A DNA stretch of 7,476 nucleotides. Origin: an uncultured Dyadobacter sp. (GTDB taxonomy: Bacteria; Bacteroidota; Bacteroidia; Cytophagales; Spirosomataceae). Numbering within the stretch: the stretch's first letter is position 1; each line of letters starts with the position of its first letter. This document shows positions 5,844 through 7,476 of this stretch, in pieces. The DNA lies in the NCBI GenBank assembly GCA_946481035.1, contig CAMLNK010000177.1:1-7476 (forward strand), given 5' to 3'. The position numbers and the translations under genes are program-made. Below the pieces are notes generated by a model, which did no database searches, was not told the origin of the DNA, and worked only from the letters and a program-made list of their open reading frames with translations.

Positions 5844-6272
5844 ATGAGCACATTAGTCAAACATTTCGCAGGTCCTTCTTATTTGAACGGATTTTTTGGT
5901 AAGGATCTTTTTAACGAATACAACACTCCTGCATTTGCAGGCACCGTACCAGCTGTGAACGTGGTTGAAAACGAAGAAGGCTTCCGCATCGAAGTTGCGG
6001 CTCCCGGCCTTCAAAAATCTGACTTCAAACTCAACCTCGAAAAAAATCAACTGACCATTTCAGCTGAGAAAGAGCAGAAGGAAGAGAACAAAACCGAGAA
6101 GTATACCAGGAAAGAATTCAAATACTCGTCTTTCCAAAGGACCTTCACATTGCCCAACACCGTTGACGGCGACAGGATCGAAGCTAACTATGCCGATGGC
6201 ATCCTGAGCATCGCATTGCCGAAACGTGAGGAAGCGAAAGAAAAACCAGCCCGCCTGATTGAGATCGCTTAA
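5844..6272 (+). CDS. hsp20: Small heat-shock protein, Hsp20/alpha-crystallin family
   Basis: ATP-independent holdase that binds unfolding proteins in the cytoplasm and passes them to the DnaK/ClpB refolding machinery. It is 142 residues long. A short N-terminal arm rich in Phe and Asn (1-33) is followed by an alpha-crystallin domain from about 35 to 127, starting PAVNVVENEEGFRIEVAAPG. The conserved strand-9 motif A-x-x-x-DGIL-x-I-x-LPK (114-127) is intact. The C-terminal I-x-I anchor is Ile139-Glu140-Ile141, which in this family docks into neighbouring subunits to build oligomers. The ATG at 5844 gives the usual N-terminus, and no Shine-Dalgarno precedes it. It is monocistronic: its own upstream control region lies to the left and a strong terminator follows 20 bp after the stop. 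Heat or stress induction is expected from the family and suggested by the repeat array upstream. Confidence 0.96.
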   Translation: MSTLVKHFAGPSYLNGFFGKDLFNEYNTPAFAGTVPAVNVVENEEGFRIEVAAPGLQKSDFKLNLEKNQLTISAEKEQKEENKTEKYTRKEFKYSSFQRTFTLPNTVDGDRIEANYADGILSIALPKREEAKEKPARLIEIA

Positions 6273-6290
6273 TCGGCCGCACTTACATAA

Positions 6291-6322
6291 TGGGCGTTAT
6301 TCGAAAGGATAACGCCTTTTTT
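6291..6322 (+). terminator. Rho-independent terminator of hsp20
   Basis: GGCGTTAT (6293-6300) pairs perfectly with ATAACGCC (6309-6316). The stem continues inward by a T-G wobble and a C-G pair to a GAAA tetraloop (6303-6306). Six T (6317-6322) follow at once. This is a strong intrinsic terminator and separates hsp20 from the protease gene. Confidence 0.92.
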
Positions 6323-6354
6323 ATGGGGCCGGTGGATAATCCCCTGGCAGGATA

Positions 6355-6385
6355 TTTTAGTAAATTCCCAAATCAAATATCTTTG
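6355..6385 (+). promoter_or_regulatory. Candidate promoter of the DegP-type protease gene
   Basis: TATCTTTG (6378-6385) is a perfect match to the Bacteroidota -7 element TAnnTTTG. TTTT (6355-6358), one base off the -33 TTTG, lies 19 bases upstream, within the expected spacing. It lies just after the hsp20 terminator and would leave a leader of about 75-80 nt, AT-rich and without a Shine-Dalgarno. Confidence 0.55.
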
Positions 6386-6469
6386 TTAAAAGATGTTAAA
6401 CGAATCTACGACGGGAATAATTTGTTGATCGATTTGCGTTATTTGTCCATAAAAATATAACCCCAACAT

Positions 6470-7476
6470 ATGTCTATGAAAACAAATTGGAAAGGTTTGG
6501 TGTTGGTTGGGTTGATTTCAAGTGCGTCAACCATAGCTGGCCTCAAACTACTTGGTCCTGATAGTGATAGAGATGTAATTTTCAAAGAAGCAGGTTCCGA
6601 AAATATAGCACGTTTTACCTCGGCAGGCGCTCCTGCGGGTGCTCCTGGTGATTTCGTTTACGCAGCCGAGGCTACCACGCCGACGGTCGTTCACATCAAA
6701 TCGACCGTTACCCGCCAGGCATACCGCGGCCAGCAGATTCCCGATATTTTCAGGGATTTCTTCGGCGATGATTTCGGAGGAGGCCAACGCGGCCCGCAGC
6801 AGTCGGAAGCAACCGGTTCGGGCGTAATCATTTCAAATGATGGATACATTGTTACCAACAACCACGTGGTAGAAGGTGCGCAGGAACTCGAAGTAACCCT
6901 GCACAACAAGAGCAAATTCCGTGCAAAAGTGATCGGTACCGACCCTTCTACGGATATTGCGGTGATTAAAATTGAAGGTAAAGACTTGCCCGCGGTAACG
7001 TTGGGTAATTCGGACGCCGTGAAAGTAGGGGAGTGGGTAGTTGCCGTGGGTAACCCTTTCAACCTCGAATCGACCGTAACAGCGGGTATTGTAAGTGCAA
7101 AAGGCCGTGGTTTGGGCATTATCGGCCAGTCGAGCCGTCGTAACAATATGCAGCCAACCGCCGCCGCAGCCGGTGATTCGCCACTGGAATCGTTCATCCA
7201 GACCGACGCCGTTGTGAATCCTGGAAATAGTGGTGGTGCATTGGTGAACCTGAAAGGCGAGCTGATTGGTATCAACACCGCCATCGCCAGTCCGACGGGT
7301 AGTTTTGCAGGTTACGCATTTGCGGTGCCTTCGAGCATTGTTAAAAAAGTATCGAGCGATCTGATCAAATTCGGTAATGTGCAACGAGGCTATCTGGGTA
7401 TTTCGCTCGACGACCTCGACAGCAGAAAAGCCGAAGAATACGGTGTGAAGGTGAATGATGGCGTGTACGTACGTGA
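6470..7476 (+). CDS. degP: DegP/HtrA (Do) family periplasmic serine protease, 3' end outside the window
   Basis: Envelope quality-control protease and chaperone that degrades misfolded periplasmic proteins. The reading frame is open from 6470 to the window edge: 335 codons plus two bases, with no stop. An N-terminal hydrophobic segment (about 9-28) acts as a signal peptide or anchor. The trypsin-like domain carries the full triad: His132 (TNNHVV), Asp162 (STDIAV) and Ser254 (GNSGG). A Gly/Gln-rich loop (about 99-113) precedes the conserved TGSGVIIS (115-122). The first PDZ domain begins near 305 (RGYLGISL) and is cut by the edge; family members usually run to about 480-510 residues, often with two PDZ domains. 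ATG at 6470 and ATG at 6476 (MKTNWKGL) are both possible starts. It has its own candidate promoter and lies beside hsp20, suggesting a shared stress theme but separate transcription. Confidence 0.95.
   Translation, partial: MSMKTNWKGLVLVGLISSASTIAGLKLLGPDSDRDVIFKEAGSENIARFTSAGAPAGAPGDFVYAAEATTPTVVHIKSTVTRQAYRGQQIPDIFRDFFGDDFGGGQRGPQQSEATGSGVIISNDGYIVTNNHVVEGAQELEVTLHNKSKFRAKVIGTDPSTDIAVIKIEGKDLPAVTLGNSDAVKVGEWVVAVGNPFNLESTVTAGIVSAKGRGLGIIGQSSRRNNMQPTAAAAGDSPLESFIQTDAVVNPGNSGGALVNLKGELIGINTAIASPTGSFAGYAFAVPSSIVKKVSSDLIKFGNVQRGYLGISLDDLDSRKAEEYGVKVNDGVYVR

Noticed and set aside
6325..6344. GGGG...CCCC and GGAT-A-ATCC possible hairpin after the hsp20 terminator
   Set aside because: Short arms, no T run, and an adjacent terminator already explains transcript ending.
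6691..7384. Long minus-strand open frames (197 and 183 codons) opposite the protease gene
   Set aside because: They are antisense to a protein with a full Ser-protease triad and PDZ start, and their translations show no recognisable domain. They are frame shadows.
1..7476. Mobile element, phage, defence system, CRISPR array or biosynthetic cluster
   Set aside because: No transposase, integrase, terminal repeats, regularly spaced repeats or unfamiliar gene was found. Every gene belongs to a common family.

Overview
The window looks like ordinary chromosome from a member of the Bacteroidota, most likely a Cytophagales bacterium of the Dyadobacter/Spirosoma kind. The grounds are that start codons lack Shine-Dalgarno sequences and have A-rich leaders, that TAnnTTTG-type -7 elements lie upstream of two genes, that acpP-fabF-rnc occur together as is usual in this phylum, and that the protein sequences resemble that group. 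The genus is an impression from the protein sequences, not a tested assignment. No mobile element, CRISPR array, tRNA or rRNA is visible.

Layout. A strong rho-independent terminator (1-50) closes a gene that lies off the left edge. A secreted glycerophosphodiester phosphodiesterase follows on + (113-928). It converges, with only 3 bp between stop codons, on a minus-strand block: kdsA (2267-3079), a signal-peptide-bearing PAP2 phosphatase (1578-2270) whose start overlaps the kdsA stop by 4 bp (ATGA), and tag (932-1477). The kdsA-acpP intergenic region (3080-3311) is divergent. It holds a long imperfect inverted repeat and a candidate acpP promoter. On + follow acpP (3312-3548), fabF (3592-4845) and rnc (4860-5606, TTG start), very probably one operon. 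A 237-bp regulatory region then precedes a small heat-shock protein gene (5844-6272), which ends at a textbook terminator. A DegP/HtrA-type periplasmic protease gene begins at about 6470 behind a good Bacteroidota promoter and runs off the right edge inside its first PDZ domain.

How the genes fit together. Three themes are visible: envelope lipid and LPS metabolism (glycerophosphodiesterase, KDO-8-phosphate synthase, PAP2 phosphatase, acyl carrier protein and ketoacyl-ACP synthase), nucleic-acid maintenance (Tag, RNase III), and protein quality control (Hsp20 in the cytoplasm, DegP in the periplasm).

I do not see a clearly new biological system. The most interesting parts are non-coding. The hsp20 upstream region has three TTTTGTC-containing repeats spaced 32 and 41 bp apart, a -24/-12-like element downstream of them, and a small hairpin where that element would place the transcript start. 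The 4-bp overlap that ties a secreted PAP2 phosphatase to kdsA also suggests a testable role in lipid A or carrier-lipid dephosphorylation.
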